NCBI RefSeq assembly: GCF_020089865.1
Contig: NZ_JAIRBM010000011.1
Coordinates: forward strand, 1-64,000
Direction of reading: 5' to 3'
From: Microvirga puerhi
GTDB lineage: Bacteria; Pseudomonadota; Alphaproteobacteria; Rhizobiales; Beijerinckiaceae
Length of the DNA stretch: 64,000 nt
Shown here: positions 1-8,517 of the stretch, in pieces
Layout: each line of letters begins with the position of its first letter
Numbering within the stretch: position 1 is the stretch's first letter
The notes under the pieces: generated by a model
Seen by the model: only the letters and a program-made list of their open reading frames with translations
Database searches by the model: none
What the model was told of the DNA's origin: nothing
Position numbers and translations under genes: made by a program

Positions 1-30
1 AAGACTGTTCGCGCTCACGCGAACGACAGA

Positions 31-57
31 GGCCCGGTGGAAACACCGGGCCTTTTT
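31..57 (+). terminator. Rho-independent terminator of an upstream gene outside the window
   Basis: A perfect 9-bp GC-rich stem (ggcccggtg / caccgggcc, 31-39 and 44-52) with a GAAA loop is followed by five T. This is a textbook intrinsic terminator on the plus strand. Its gene must lie left of the window. Confidence 0.85.
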
Positions 58-252
58 CATGCCGTCATGCCGCAACGCGCGTCTTGGCATAGGTAGGCAC
101 GCGTGCCTCGAAATCGGCAAGCCATGCGATAGGCTTCGCGCAACACGTATTGTCAGGCAACTGTGCCTCCTCACTCCCCGGGGCAGGTGTCGCTTCATCA
201 TGTTGTTTCCGAACACCATGTGGCGCAATGGTCTTTGAGACGAGCTGTCTAG
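58..252. other. Gene-free stretch between two terminators
   Basis: No open frame with a plausible start and ribosome site, no RNA gene and no repeat is visible here. It separates the terminator of the gene to the left from the terminator of the flagellin to the right, so the two transcription units probably converge here. Confidence 0.5.
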
Positions 253-284
253 AACAAAGAAAGCCGCGCCCCGAAGGGCGCGGC
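253..284 (-). terminator. Terminator of the distal flagellin gene
   Basis: The stem gccgcgccc / gggcgcggc (263-271 and 276-284) has a four-base loop. On the minus strand it is followed by a T-rich run (ttctttgttct). It lies about 35 bases after the flagellin stop codon. Confidence 0.8.
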
Positions 285-319
285 CAGTGATTGCGCTAGA
301 GTCCTTGTCGGACGCGATC

Positions 320-1492
320 TTAGCGGAACAGCGACAGAACGGTCTGCGTGCTGCCGTTGGCGATGCTGAGCGACTGAACGCCAAGCTGCTGCTGAACCTG
401 CAGAGCCTTCAGGCGGGTCGACTCTTCTTCCATGTCCGCATCAACCAGCGTGCCGATCGAACGCTCGTTCGCCTTGATCAGCGAGTCGACGAACGTCGTC
501 TGCGAAGCGATCTGCGACTTGTTCGCACCAAGCGTCGTCGCCGCCTCGGTCATTGCACCCAGGGCCTTGTCGACCGCCGCCACGAAGGCGCGCAGCTGAG
601 AGAGGTCCTGGTTCTGGATGTTGGAAATGTTGATCTGATCGACCGCCACCTCGTAGTGCTTGTAAGCGCCGTCCTCGTCCTTGCCGAGAACGCCCCACTC
701 CTTGTTCAGGATGCCGCCTTCGCCGTCGACCGCCGCAACAGCAGCCTTGTTGGCCGTGTCGATGGCGTCAGCGTAGTCTTTCTTGGCGGTGTTGTAGGTG
801 GTCTGCGCCGTGTCGAGAGCGGTCTTGGCAGCAGCGTCCTTCGTGCTGGATTCCCAGGTTGCCTGAGCGGTCTTCCAGGTGTCCTGAGCCGTCGTCCAAG
901 TGGTCTTGTCGGCCGTGATGTCGGCATCGGCAGCAGCCGCTGCGTCCGCAGCCACGGTCTTCTTGTCGTACAGCTTCGTGTCGTCGACCGAGATCGTGAT
1001 CGTGTCGACTGCAACGTTACCGTTCTCACGAGTAAACGACGCGACGATCTTACGGTCGGAGACGTAGTTGCCGGCATTTCCGTCAGTGGAAAGCCAGTTT
1101 TCGCCCGACACCACCGAAGCGTCAGCGGTCTGCTTCAGCTCCTTCAGCTTGGCGTCGATTTCGGTCTGGATCTTGGCGCGGTCGACGTTCGGCGACAGAG
1201 CAGCCGTCAGTTTCGACTGGATGTCCTTCAGAAGGTCGATCGAGCGATTCATGCCGTTGAAGGCGGTATCGACCGAGTTCGCACCGAGGCCGAGAGCGTC
1301 CTTCACCGCACCGAGCGAGCCGTTGTCGGCGCGGATGGTGGTGGCGATCGACCAGTACGCTGCGTTGTCCGAAGCGTCACCCACCTTCAGACCGGTGGAG
1401 ATCCGGCTGCTGGTCTGGTCGAGTTGTCCTGCGATGCTTTTCAGCGTCGTCAGGGCGGTCATGGCAGAGGTATTCGTCAGAAGGCTAGACAT
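320..1492 (-). CDS. Flagellin (distal of two tandem copies)
   Basis: Structural subunit of the flagellar filament, exported by the flagellar type III apparatus and polymerised outside the cell. The 390-residue product starts MSSLLTNTSAMTAL and keeps the N-terminal D0/D1 helical region (roughly 1-140, with SSRISTGLKV) and the C-terminal D1/D0 region (roughly 300-390, ending NGSTQTVLSLFR). The alanine-rich middle (about 190-260) is predicted to be the surface domain. The start at 1492 is chosen over an in-frame codon 18 residues upstream because the sister gene starts at the same MSSLL. By hand count about 27 residues differ from the sister copy, mostly in the middle. It has its own leader and terminator, so it is probably transcribed independently. 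Assignment is secure; which filament role this copy plays is unknown. Confidence 0.96.
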   Translation of the reverse strand: MSSLLTNTSAMTALTTLKSIAGQLDQTSSRISTGLKVGDASDNAAYWSIATTIRADNGSLGAVKDALGLGANSVDTAFNGMNRSIDLLKDIQSKLTAALSPNVDRAKIQTEIDAKLKELKQTADASVVSGENWLSTDGNAGNYVSDRKIVASFTRENGNVAVDTITISVDDTKLYDKKTVAADAAAAADADITADKTTWTTAQDTWKTAQATWESSTKDAAAKTALDTAQTTYNTAKKDYADAIDTANKAAVAAVDGEGGILNKEWGVLGKDEDGAYKHYEVAVDQINISNIQNQDLSQLRAFVAAVDKALGAMTEAATTLGANKSQIASQTTFVDSLIKANERSIGTLVDADMEEESTRLKALQVQQQLGVQSLSIANGSTQTVLSLFR

Positions 1493-1526
1493 GTGAGTTG
1501 TCCCTAAGAATGCAACACGTTTTGGC

Positions 1527-1611
1527 GGGACATACCGGACTTGCACCGGTATAGCAGGGTTGCGTCATGCAATTGAGCGTTCCCGAAGGATCGATGCTCA
1601 ACCTGCTATAT
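1527..1611 (-). promoter_or_regulatory. Conserved structured flagellin leader/operator, copy 1
   Basis: Read on the minus strand, an outer inverted repeat TATAGCAGG...CCTGCTATA encloses TTGAGC...GCTCAA and a C(TTCG)G tip. A second hairpin follows, ATACCGG-7 nt-CCGGTAT, then GTCCC. The second hairpin shares the bases ATA with the outer stem. The block lies 35 bases upstream of the flagellin start, and nearly the same arrangement precedes the other flagellin. It could be an mRNA leader, for example a target of the flagellin regulator FlbT, or a DNA operator. No promoter boxes can be assigned with confidence. Confidence 0.6.
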
Positions 1612-2069
1612 ACTCAGAGACAGCGGCATCAGAAGCGGCTGGTAGAGGTCCGAAGACCCTCTAAATGTGTCAAACAGGCTGTATCTTGTCAATCCGAGGC
1701 CCTGGACGGCCCGGAACTTGGTAAATGAAAGCTTATGATCGGACTGTCCTTGAGGCCGCCAGCGACCCACGTCGCAACTAAACCGAGTCGCGCCATATGC
1801 CTGTCACACCTTCTGACTGGCGATGATCTCTCGGATTAACGGATTCTTAAAAACTTTAATTTCACCGCGATGAGAATGCCGAAGAGATCCAACCTTTGAG
1901 AGCTCATCGAAGGAGCGTCGCAATGTGCTGACTGCGAGGCGGGTTCTGTATCGGAAGGCGCCAATCGGCAAAGTCAGGAATGCAGAAGAGCTCATTGATC
2001 CGATAGCGATACGAACTTGCTTCCTTAGCTTTACATGAAACGCGAGTACAAACTGGAGCGGGTCTGCAA
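1612..2069. other. Gene-free stretch between the two flagellin units
   Basis: About 460 bases without a supportable gene. A minus-strand open frame covering 1804-2193 begins inside the 3' end of the other flagellin, crosses its terminator and resembles no family I know, so it is not called. The part next to 1611 probably carries the promoter of the distal flagellin. Confidence 0.5.
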
Positions 2070-2103
2070 AAAGCAAGGGCCACGCTTCACCGAAGCGTGG
2101 CCC
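2070..2103 (-). terminator. Terminator of the proximal flagellin gene
   Basis: A perfect 12-bp stem (gggccacgcttc / gaagcgtggccc, 2077-2088 and 2092-2103) has a three-base loop. On the minus strand it is followed by ttgctttttgc. It lies 23 bases after the flagellin stop. Confidence 0.88.
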
Positions 2104-2125
2104 CTTCGTAAGATGTTGACAGCGC

Positions 2126-3301
2126 TTAGCGCTGGAACAGCGACAGAATGCTCTGCGTGCTGCCGTTGGCGATGCTGAGAGCCTGAACGCCAAGCTGCTG
2201 CTGAACCTGCAGAGCCTTCAGGCGGGTCGACTCTTCTTCCATGTCCGCATCAACCAGCGTACCGATCGAACGCTCGTTCGCCTTGATCAGCGAGTCGACG
2301 AACGTCGTCTGCGAAGCGATCTGCGACTTGTTCGCACCAAGCGTCGTCGCTGCGTCGGTCATCGCACCCAGAGCCCGGTCAACCGCCGCAATAAAGGCGC
2401 GCAGCTGAGAAAGGTCCTGGTTCTGGATGTTAGCGATATCGATCTGGTCGATCGCCACCTCGTAGTGCTTGTAAGCGCCGTCCTCGTCCTTGCCGAGAAC
2501 GCCCCACTCCTTGTTCAGGATGCCGCCTTCACCGTCGACCGCCGCAACAGCAGCCTTGTTGGCCGTGTCGATGGCGTCCGAATAGGTCTTCTGAGCGGTG
2601 TTGTAGGTGGTCTGCGCCGTGTCGAGAGCGGTCTTGGCGGCAGCGTCCTTCGCGCTGGAGTCCCAAGTCGCCTGAGCGGTCTTCCAGGCGTCCTGAGCCG
2701 TCGTCCAAGTGGCCTTGTCGGCCGTGATGTCGGCATCGGCGGCGGCCGCTGGGTCCGCAGCCACGGTCTTCTTGTCGTACAGCTTCGTGTCGTCGACCGA
2801 GATCGTGATCGTGTCGACGCTGATTTTGCCGTCGATACGGGTGAACGAAGCCACCACCTTACGGTCGGAGACGTAGTTGCCGGCATTTCCGTCAGTGGAA
2901 AGCCAGTTTTCGCCCGACACCACCGAAGCGTCAGCGGTCTGCTTCAGCTCCTTCAGCTTGGCGTCGATTTCGGTCTGGATCTTGGCGCGGTCGACGTTCG
3001 GCGACAGAGCAGCCGTCAGTTTCGACTGGATGTCCTTCAGAAGGTCGATCGAGCGATTCATGCCGTTGAAGGCGGTATCGACCGAGTTCGCACCGAGGCC
3101 GAGAGCGTCCTTCACCGCACCGAGCGAGCCGTTGTCGGCGCGGATGGTGGTGGCGATCGACCAGTACGCTGCGTTGTCCGCAGCATCGTTGACCTTCAGA
3201 CCGGTGGAGATCCGGCTGCTGGTCTGGTCGAGTTGTCCTGCGATGCTTTTCAGCGTCGTCAGGGCGGTCATGGCAGAGGTATTCGTCAGAAGGCTAGACA
3301 T
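2126..3301 (-). CDS. Flagellin (proximal of two tandem copies)
   Basis: Filament subunit of 391 residues, starting MSSLLTNTSAMTAL and ending GSTQSILSLFQR. N-terminal (about 1-140) and C-terminal (about 300-391) coiled-coil regions match the short rhizobial flagellins. The first 55 and the 60-150 stretches are almost identical to the neighbouring copy, while residues 150-260 carry most of the substitutions. The start at 3301 has no alternative in-frame methionine nearby. A separate structured leader (3375-3458) and terminator (2070-2103) make this an independent unit. The tandem pair probably arose by duplication with later homogenisation. Confidence 0.96.
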   Translation of the reverse strand: MSSLLTNTSAMTALTTLKSIAGQLDQTSSRISTGLKVNDAADNAAYWSIATTIRADNGSLGAVKDALGLGANSVDTAFNGMNRSIDLLKDIQSKLTAALSPNVDRAKIQTEIDAKLKELKQTADASVVSGENWLSTDGNAGNYVSDRKVVASFTRIDGKISVDTITISVDDTKLYDKKTVAADPAAAADADITADKATWTTAQDAWKTAQATWDSSAKDAAAKTALDTAQTTYNTAQKTYSDAIDTANKAAVAAVDGEGGILNKEWGVLGKDEDGAYKHYEVAIDQIDIANIQNQDLSQLRAFIAAVDRALGAMTDAATTLGANKSQIASQTTFVDSLIKANERSIGTLVDADMEEESTRLKALQVQQQLGVQALSIANGSTQSILSLFQR

Positions 3302-3374
3302 GGAGTGTCCCCTTAGATGTGTAGAATGACGGGGACAGACCCAGACATGGGCTATCCCTCAGGCTTCATTGCTA

Positions 3375-3458
3375 GGGACATACCGGATTCACACCGGTAT
3401 AGCAGGACAGCATCATGCCATTGAGCAGACCCACGAGGTGGCCGGGTCAACCTGCTAT
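3375..3458 (-). promoter_or_regulatory. Conserved structured flagellin leader/operator, copy 2
   Basis: It has the same architecture as the block upstream of the other flagellin: ATAGCAGG...CCTGCTAT outer stem, TTGA...TCAA inner stem, then ATACCGG-7 nt-CCGGTAT and GTCCC. The tip differs in sequence (GACC...GGTC around CCAC-CTC-GTGG) yet still pairs, which suggests selection on structure rather than sequence. Its near end is 74 bases from the start codon, against 35 for copy 1. Confidence 0.6.
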
Positions 3459-3787
3459 TTGCTCCCTTCTATGACCTGAAGCTTGCGTGAAGCTGACCTC
3501 ATTTGCAGGCCCTCTCGTGAGGCCGTCACTTAAGCCACTACAAGCAAACCATGTATGCCCTCTGCCATGTCCCAGAGCGCAGTGCTTGAGAAACGACCAA
3601 ACAAACTTGGAAAACGTTCGGGTCTCGATGAGTACAACTTCTCAAGCTCGGTCTATTTCTCAAGAAGACCAACGCTGCTAATGGCATTATGCCCCTCGGA
3701 CCTCTGACCGAAGGGTAAGAATTACGCAATGCTTTATGGCAAGACTAACCCGACAGGATCGAATCTGCTATTTCCGAATGCCGCGCT
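3459..3787. other. Intergenic stretch between flagellin leader and the DUF1217 gene
   Basis: About 330 bases without a convincing gene. Two short open frames of about 63 codons overlap on opposite strands and have neither ribosome sites nor recognisable products. The promoter of the proximal flagellin should lie just right of 3458. The 3' end of the DUF1217 transcript lies left of 3788, but no clean terminator is seen. Confidence 0.45.
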
Positions 3788-5995
3788 TCAGTAATAGCGA
3801 GACGCCCGAAGTTGGGAGAAACTTACCATGGCATCGACACTTATGTCGCTTCCGTCGCCGCCTTGAAAGAGTGCCATTACTGGCGAGGAGGCAGTGCCAT
3901 TCTCTAGATCGTATCGAACACTGAAGCGTCCGAGGAACTTTTCAAGTTTCTCCGGATCCTTGAAGTCCGCAAGATTGAGCCGATTCTTGAGAAGTTCTGC
4001 CTGTTGGTCGATCGGCGCTTGCGCCATTTCGTCGGGCAGTCCAAGAGCCTTGAACACAACCTGCTGAAGCGCACGATCCGCTAGGATGCCATAGACCGAT
4101 GTAAGGCCGGGTGCCTTTCGCTGAAAATATAAGGCGAGGCGCAGTCCATCGTTCTCCTCTCCGGATTGCTTCTCGAGAGTCTGGCGCGTATGCAACTCGA
4201 TGATGTTCAAGACGCTCCGCAAGGACTGCGCCTGCCCCCCCGATCGCTGCACAATATTTCCGTCAGCGTCGAAATTGAACGATGCTGCCAGTTGTGCATA
4301 GCGCTTGTCCTGCAGCTTATTGGCAAAGCTTTCCGGATCATCGAGATCGCTTTTCAGAAGCCGCTCCATAAAATCCGCTAGCGTATCCGGCAACGTAACG
4401 CCGAATGCACTCATAACATATGTCAGCAGGCGCTTATCCTTGAGCAGATCATCCAGTGAGGAAACGCGATCGATCTGCTCTCGATAATAGGCTGTCTCAG
4501 CCTTCGCGTCATCCAGGGTCTGGCCACGGTCCGTCGCACCTACAAGGTAGGCACTGGCCGTGGCAGAGATCTCACCTTCTGATTGAGCCACAAGCGCTGC
4601 CCGGATCTTGCCGTCAGCGCTAAAGTTGAAAGCGTCAGCCAAACCGATGTAGCGGCTATCTCTCGTCTGATTGGCATAGCTCTTTGGATCGGACAGATCG
4701 CTTGTCAGAACCTGACGAATGGTCGACTTCGACTCTGTCTTTGGATCAAGCCCGAACGCCTCCAGAACATAGTCATAGAGAATGAAATTATTGAGCAATC
4801 CATCGACATCTTCGACAGTACCAATCATATTCTTATAGAATGCTGTTCTGCCGCTGTCCTTTTGCTGATCGGCATCGTCATAAGCCGCCATATACGTGAC
4901 CGTCACCTCGGCAAGTTCATTACGTCCCAGCATCGTTTGGCCCGCAAGCACTGTCCCATCGGCCTGGAAATTGAACAGCCGTGCAAGCTTCCGATAAATG
5001 TCGTTATTGGACTGATTGGCAAAGCTCTGAGGATCGTTCAGATCACTTGTCAGCGCCTTGGCGATACTCTCCCTTGCCGCAGTACTGTCTTCAATGCCGA
5101 ACGCCGTTTCGAGGTAACTCAAGAGCCTACCGTCGCTCATGAATTCCGTAACCGAGGTGATCTGAGGCGCCTTGCTCTCAAAATACTCGGTGTTCCATTG
5201 CGCAGCCAAAGGAGTGACACGGCTTGACGAGGAAAGCACATAGGCCTCAGTTACGGACTTGATCTGAACTTCCGTTTGTGCCGGCGTTCCGATGGGAAGG
5301 GTACCGTCCGTTCTGAAGTTAAACGAGCTTGCGAGTGTCTCAAGCGCCTGGACAACCTCAGAATAGGCCGGATCCTTGATAGAGTTAAGATAGCTTGCCG
5401 GATCAGAGGGATCGCTCGTCAGGACCTGTTTCATGATCCGCGCGGAATAATAGGTCGGATCGATCCCAAATGCCTTGAGAGAATACTCAACCAAACGCCT
5501 ATCGTTGGCGAAGTCGTCGACGTTCGTAATCTTGCCGACGGCCGACTTGTAATATTCCGTCTCGCTCTCGACAGCGTTTGCTTTATTGATGATCTGCTGG
5601 TTGTAGAGGCCGATCATATCGTCCTCTTGCCTGTCCGTCTGCACATCGGGCTTAGCGAAGGAAGTTCCATCCGGCGAGAATTGGAAAGCCTTTGCGAACC
5701 CGCGATAGCGCTCGTCCGACAGTCTGTTGACGAAACTATTGTCGTCGCTCAGATCGCTCTCTAGCACCTTCTTCATAAACGCCTTGGCATAGATCATATC
5801 GTCCAGGCCGAAGGCTTCCATAGCGTATTTATACAGGCGATGATCTGCGAGGAATTCTTTGACCGAAGTAACTTTGCCGATGTTCTCTTTATAATATTTG
5901 GTCTCGCGCGCGACAGCTGCTTGGCCCGAAACCCGGTCAAGGCTCTGCTGGAGATTCTTGTTGAGCAGCTTGTAGTCCAAATATGTCGAAAGCAT
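3788..5995 (-). CDS. DUF1217 repeat protein of the flagellar cluster
   Basis: Predicted 735-residue protein made of six repeats of about 120 residues. Each begins with a YY-K/R-x-x-I or related motif, then a phrase like ITSVxEFLxDxRLxxYxxEAFG, then a conserved SDLSDPxSFxN and FNFxxDG ending. Repeats begin near residues 33, 146, 270, 392, 512 and 625; the last is the most divergent. DUF1217 proteins occur in flagellar gene clusters of Hyphomicrobiales, but I know of no proven function. The start at 5995 (MLSTYLDY) is preferred over a TTG 26 codons upstream because DUF1217 proteins usually open this way; the ribosome site (ccggga) is modest. I see no signal peptide or membrane segment. Most members I know have fewer repeats, so this copy is large. 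Confidence 0.82.
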   Translation of the reverse strand: MLSTYLDYKLLNKNLQQSLDRVSGQAAVARETKYYKENIGKVTSVKEFLADHRLYKYAMEAFGLDDMIYAKAFMKKVLESDLSDDNSFVNRLSDERYRGFAKAFQFSPDGTSFAKPDVQTDRQEDDMIGLYNQQIINKANAVESETEYYKSAVGKITNVDDFANDRRLVEYSLKAFGIDPTYYSARIMKQVLTSDPSDPASYLNSIKDPAYSEVVQALETLASSFNFRTDGTLPIGTPAQTEVQIKSVTEAYVLSSSSRVTPLAAQWNTEYFESKAPQITSVTEFMSDGRLLSYLETAFGIEDSTAARESIAKALTSDLNDPQSFANQSNNDIYRKLARLFNFQADGTVLAGQTMLGRNELAEVTVTYMAAYDDADQQKDSGRTAFYKNMIGTVEDVDGLLNNFILYDYVLEAFGLDPKTESKSTIRQVLTSDLSDPKSYANQTRDSRYIGLADAFNFSADGKIRAALVAQSEGEISATASAYLVGATDRGQTLDDAKAETAYYREQIDRVSSLDDLLKDKRLLTYVMSAFGVTLPDTLADFMERLLKSDLDDPESFANKLQDKRYAQLAASFNFDADGNIVQRSGGQAQSLRSVLNIIELHTRQTLEKQSGEENDGLRLALYFQRKAPGLTSVYGILADRALQQVVFKALGLPDEMAQAPIDQQAELLKNRLNLADFKDPEKLEKFLGRFSVRYDLENGTASSPVMALFQGGDGSDISVDAMVSFSQLRASRYY

Positions 5996-6418
5996 CACTA
6001 TCCCGGCGATAGATCCCTGAACGGTATCAAGTATACGTCCGCTCCCTTGCCCGAGGCTGATGCCGAAATCCAATGATAGAACGTCTCAGAAGACTCAGGT
6101 GAATTGGCATGAAATGCCTGAGCCGAGGCAGGAAGTTAGCAAGACGATTGCCTCTCCGTCTTGCTGCGAACAAAGTTCATACTCTCGTAAGCGTTCTACT
6201 TGAACAGAACGTTCACGTAATCCAAGCTCGATGCCTTTGAATGTAATCCTATCTGCATTCGCGCCAATCAACCGTCATATTTACTTACCGACTCCAGCAA
6301 AAGCATCACATCTTTAAGAGTATGTTCACGCCGCCTGGAGATATTGAGTCGCCTGACTTGTCGCGCCTGTGGGGGGCGCGTGCTTCCTGCAGCGTAGCGG
6401 GCAGGCCACTGACATCAA
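5996..6418. other. Divergent intergenic region, DUF1217 gene and chemoreceptor
   Basis: About 420 bases with no supportable gene. It must hold promoters for the leftward DUF1217 gene and the rightward chemoreceptor. Stretches around 6230-6310 are AT-rich for this window, but I cannot assign -35/-10 boxes. Confidence 0.45.
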
Positions 6419-8110
6419 ATGAAAACTCTCAATAATCTCGGACTTCTCGTGAAGCTGGTGATTCCGGCCATAATTTTCGTCGCAATCACGATCAGCCTGA
6501 TCGTTCTCGCAAGATCCGGTCTTGAGCATATGGCTCAAGATACCCGGGAACTTGTCGAATACGAAGCGGCGCGCCTCAACCTGATCCTGCAGATCAACGC
6601 CGAAGTTAACGAAGCGACGATCCAGGAAAAGAACATTATTCTCTACCATGAGCCAGAGCTCATTCAGTCGGCAGACAAAGTTTTCAATCAATACAAGACG
6701 CTCGCTCTCAAACATGCTGACGAGCTCATTCAGCGTGCCGAGAACCCTGAGATGGAGACAGACTTCAGGCAGATTAAAGAAAAAGTGGCTAATTATTTCG
6801 GTTTCTTAGATAAGAGCGTCGACCGCGCAAAAGTGAACGACGACCAAGGAGCGCTCCTTATTTCGAACGGCGAGGGACGCGACATACGCATTAATCTCCG
6901 TAACTTTCTCACAGAGCGAGTCGAAATTGGCAGAAAGGCGCTCGAAAAAGCGAAAGACGACGCTGACACTCTTGCCTCGAGAACGTCGTGGGACTTGATC
7001 TGGTCGGCCACAGCCGGAATTCTGATTGCCATCGGTTTGATCGCCGCGATCACAATCTACGGGATTACGCGGCCGCTTACAGCAATCACTGGGATGATGA
7101 GCCGTTTGGCCAACGGTGATTTAGCTATTTCTATTCTTGGCACGGAACGAAAAGACGAAGTGGGTCAATTGGCCCGATCCTTGCAAGTCTTCAAGGACAA
7201 CGCCATTGAGGCTCGCCGTCTTGCCGCCGAGCAGGAAGTGGAGAATCAGGCAAAAATGCGCAGAGCCGAGGTTCTCGATCAGCTGACAAAAACATTTGAG
7301 CGCAACGTTTCGGCTCTGACGCAGGGATTGTCGTCAGCCGCAACCGAAATGGAATCGACTGCGCAGTCCATGACAGCTGTCGCCAACCAGACGAACAATC
7401 AGTCTATTACCGTCGCCTCTGCCGCCCAACAGACGTCGGCTAATGTGCAGACCGTTGCGGCAGCGACCGAGGAGCTGTCCATCTCGATTCGAGAAATCGC
7501 CTCCCAAGTCGCGCAATCTTCGGAAATCGCAGACAGGGCCGTTACGGGAGCGCAACGGACAAACCGGACGGTGGAACAATTGGCGACGACGGCAGATAAG
7601 ATCGGCGACGTCGTTCAGTTGATCAACAATATTGCCTCCCAGACGAATCTGCTCGCGCTCAACGCAACGATCGAGGCCGCCCGGGCAGGCGAAGCAGGCA
7701 AGGGCTTTGCTGTGGTTGCTTCAGAGGTGAAGGACCTCGCGGGCCAAACGGCGAAGGCGACGGAAGAGATTTCGCGACAGATTGGCTCCGTCCAACAGGC
7801 GACGCAGCAAACAGTTTCGGCCATCCAGGAGATTGCTCGAACGATCACCGAGATGTCTCAAATCTCCGTCGGGATTGCTGCAGCTATGGAAGAGCAAGGT
7901 GCAGCAACGGCCGAGATCGCACGCAACGTACAGGAGGCCGCGCGGGGCACCGAGCAGGTAACGGGCAGCATCGGGGACGTGCGTCAAGGAGCTGGCGAAA
8001 CAGGTGCCGCAGCATCGCAGGTTCTTGGCGCTGCGCAGGAACTTTCGCAGCACTCCGAGGAACTCAGCCGAGAAGTGACTATCTTCCTCAGCGACGTCAA
8101 AGCTGCCTAA
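6419..8110 (+). CDS. Methyl-accepting chemotaxis protein (4HB-HAMP-MA)
   Basis: Inner-membrane chemoreceptor that controls CheA kinase. The 563-residue protein has a membrane segment at about 10-32, a helical periplasmic sensor (about 33-190, four-helix-bundle type), a second membrane segment (191-213), a HAMP domain (214-267) and a long cytoplasmic signalling coiled coil to the end. The conserved hairpin tip is visible ([20 protein letters not shown], followed by [15 protein letters not shown]). The C-terminus ends DVKAA, so there is no NWETF-type CheR tether. No ligand-binding signature identifies the stimulus. The ribosome site before 6419 is weak. It is next to flagellar genes but transcribed alone. 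Confidence 0.94.
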   Translation: MKTLNNLGLLVKLVIPAIIFVAITISLIVLARSGLEHMAQDTRELVEYEAARLNLILQINAEVNEATIQEKNIILYHEPELIQSADKVFNQYKTLALKHADELIQRAENPEMETDFRQIKEKVANYFGFLDKSVDRAKVNDDQGALLISNGEGRDIRINLRNFLTERVEIGRKALEKAKDDADTLASRTSWDLIWSATAGILIAIGLIAAITIYGITRPLTAITGMMSRLANGDLAISILGTERKDEVGQLARSLQVFKDNAIEARRLAAEQEVENQAKMRRAEVLDQLTKTFERNVSALTQGLSSAATEMESTAQSMTAVANQTNNQSITVASAAQQTSANVQTVAAATEELSISIREIASQVAQSSEIADRAVTGAQRTNRTVEQLATTADKIGDVVQLINNIASQTNLLALNATIEAARAGEAGKGFAVVASEVKDLAGQTAKATEEISRQIGSVQQATQQTVSAIQEIARTITEMSQISVGIAAAMEEQGAATAEIARNVQEAARGTEQVTGSIGDVRQGAGETGAAASQVLGAAQELSQHSEELSREVTIFLSDVKAA

Positions 8111-8194
8111 CGGCAATCCTTCAATCATCTGCATAGATAGAGCGTTCTTCGGTGTAGAAAGCCGGCCCTTCGTTGAGAATGCGACATCTAAAAA

Positions 8195-8230
8195 CTAGAG
8201 GTGATTCCATCGAATTGGAGTCACCTCTTT
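8195..8230 (+). terminator. Probable terminator of the chemoreceptor gene
   Basis: The stem agaggtga / tcacctct (8197-8204 and 8221-8228), partly extended inward by ttcc/ggag, is followed by a short T-containing run. It lies about 85 bases after the stop codon. Confidence 0.6.
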
Positions 8231-8517
8231 ATCTAGATAGCATAAACAAATGTGACGGTGATCAGAAGCAACGGCCTTGTCGCACGGCAAGTCGAGTTTT
8301 CACTTGTCCTTAGCGTCTCGCCTCATCGCACTCAAGCAGTCGGACTTCGGTGAAGCATAGTCCTGAAGACAAGGCCTTCATCAGTCCCATTCTCAATTGT
8401 GCATGGGGTTTTTCCCTGACACCTCTCCGGGTTTCACCCGATGGTGGAACCTTAGAATACAGGTCATGCTGTAAACTCGCCGATGTTCAGGTAAGCCGAT
8501 AAATATTTTCCTGGCTC
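8231..8517. other. Intergenic region upstream of the efflux operon
   Basis: No gene is supportable here. It presumably carries the promoter of the adaptor/ABC operon that follows, but no regulator gene lies alongside and no clear palindrome was found. Confidence 0.4.

Noticed and set aside
287-1507. Long plus-strand open frame of 406 codons across the distal flagellin
   Set aside because: It is antisense to the flagellin and has an arginine/valine/leucine-rich shadow composition. A matching shadow exists over the sister gene (2465-3316).
1804-2193. Minus-strand open frame of 129 codons between the flagellins
   Set aside because: It starts inside the flagellin 3' end, crosses its terminator, has no ribosome site and no family resemblance.
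320-3301. Large direct repeat as a possible mobile element or CRISPR-like structure
   Set aside because: The repeat is simply the two homologous flagellin genes; no terminal inverted repeats, target duplications or transposase are present.
6326-6715. Minus-strand frame over the start of the chemoreceptor
   Set aside because: Overlaps a well-supported gene and resembles nothing.
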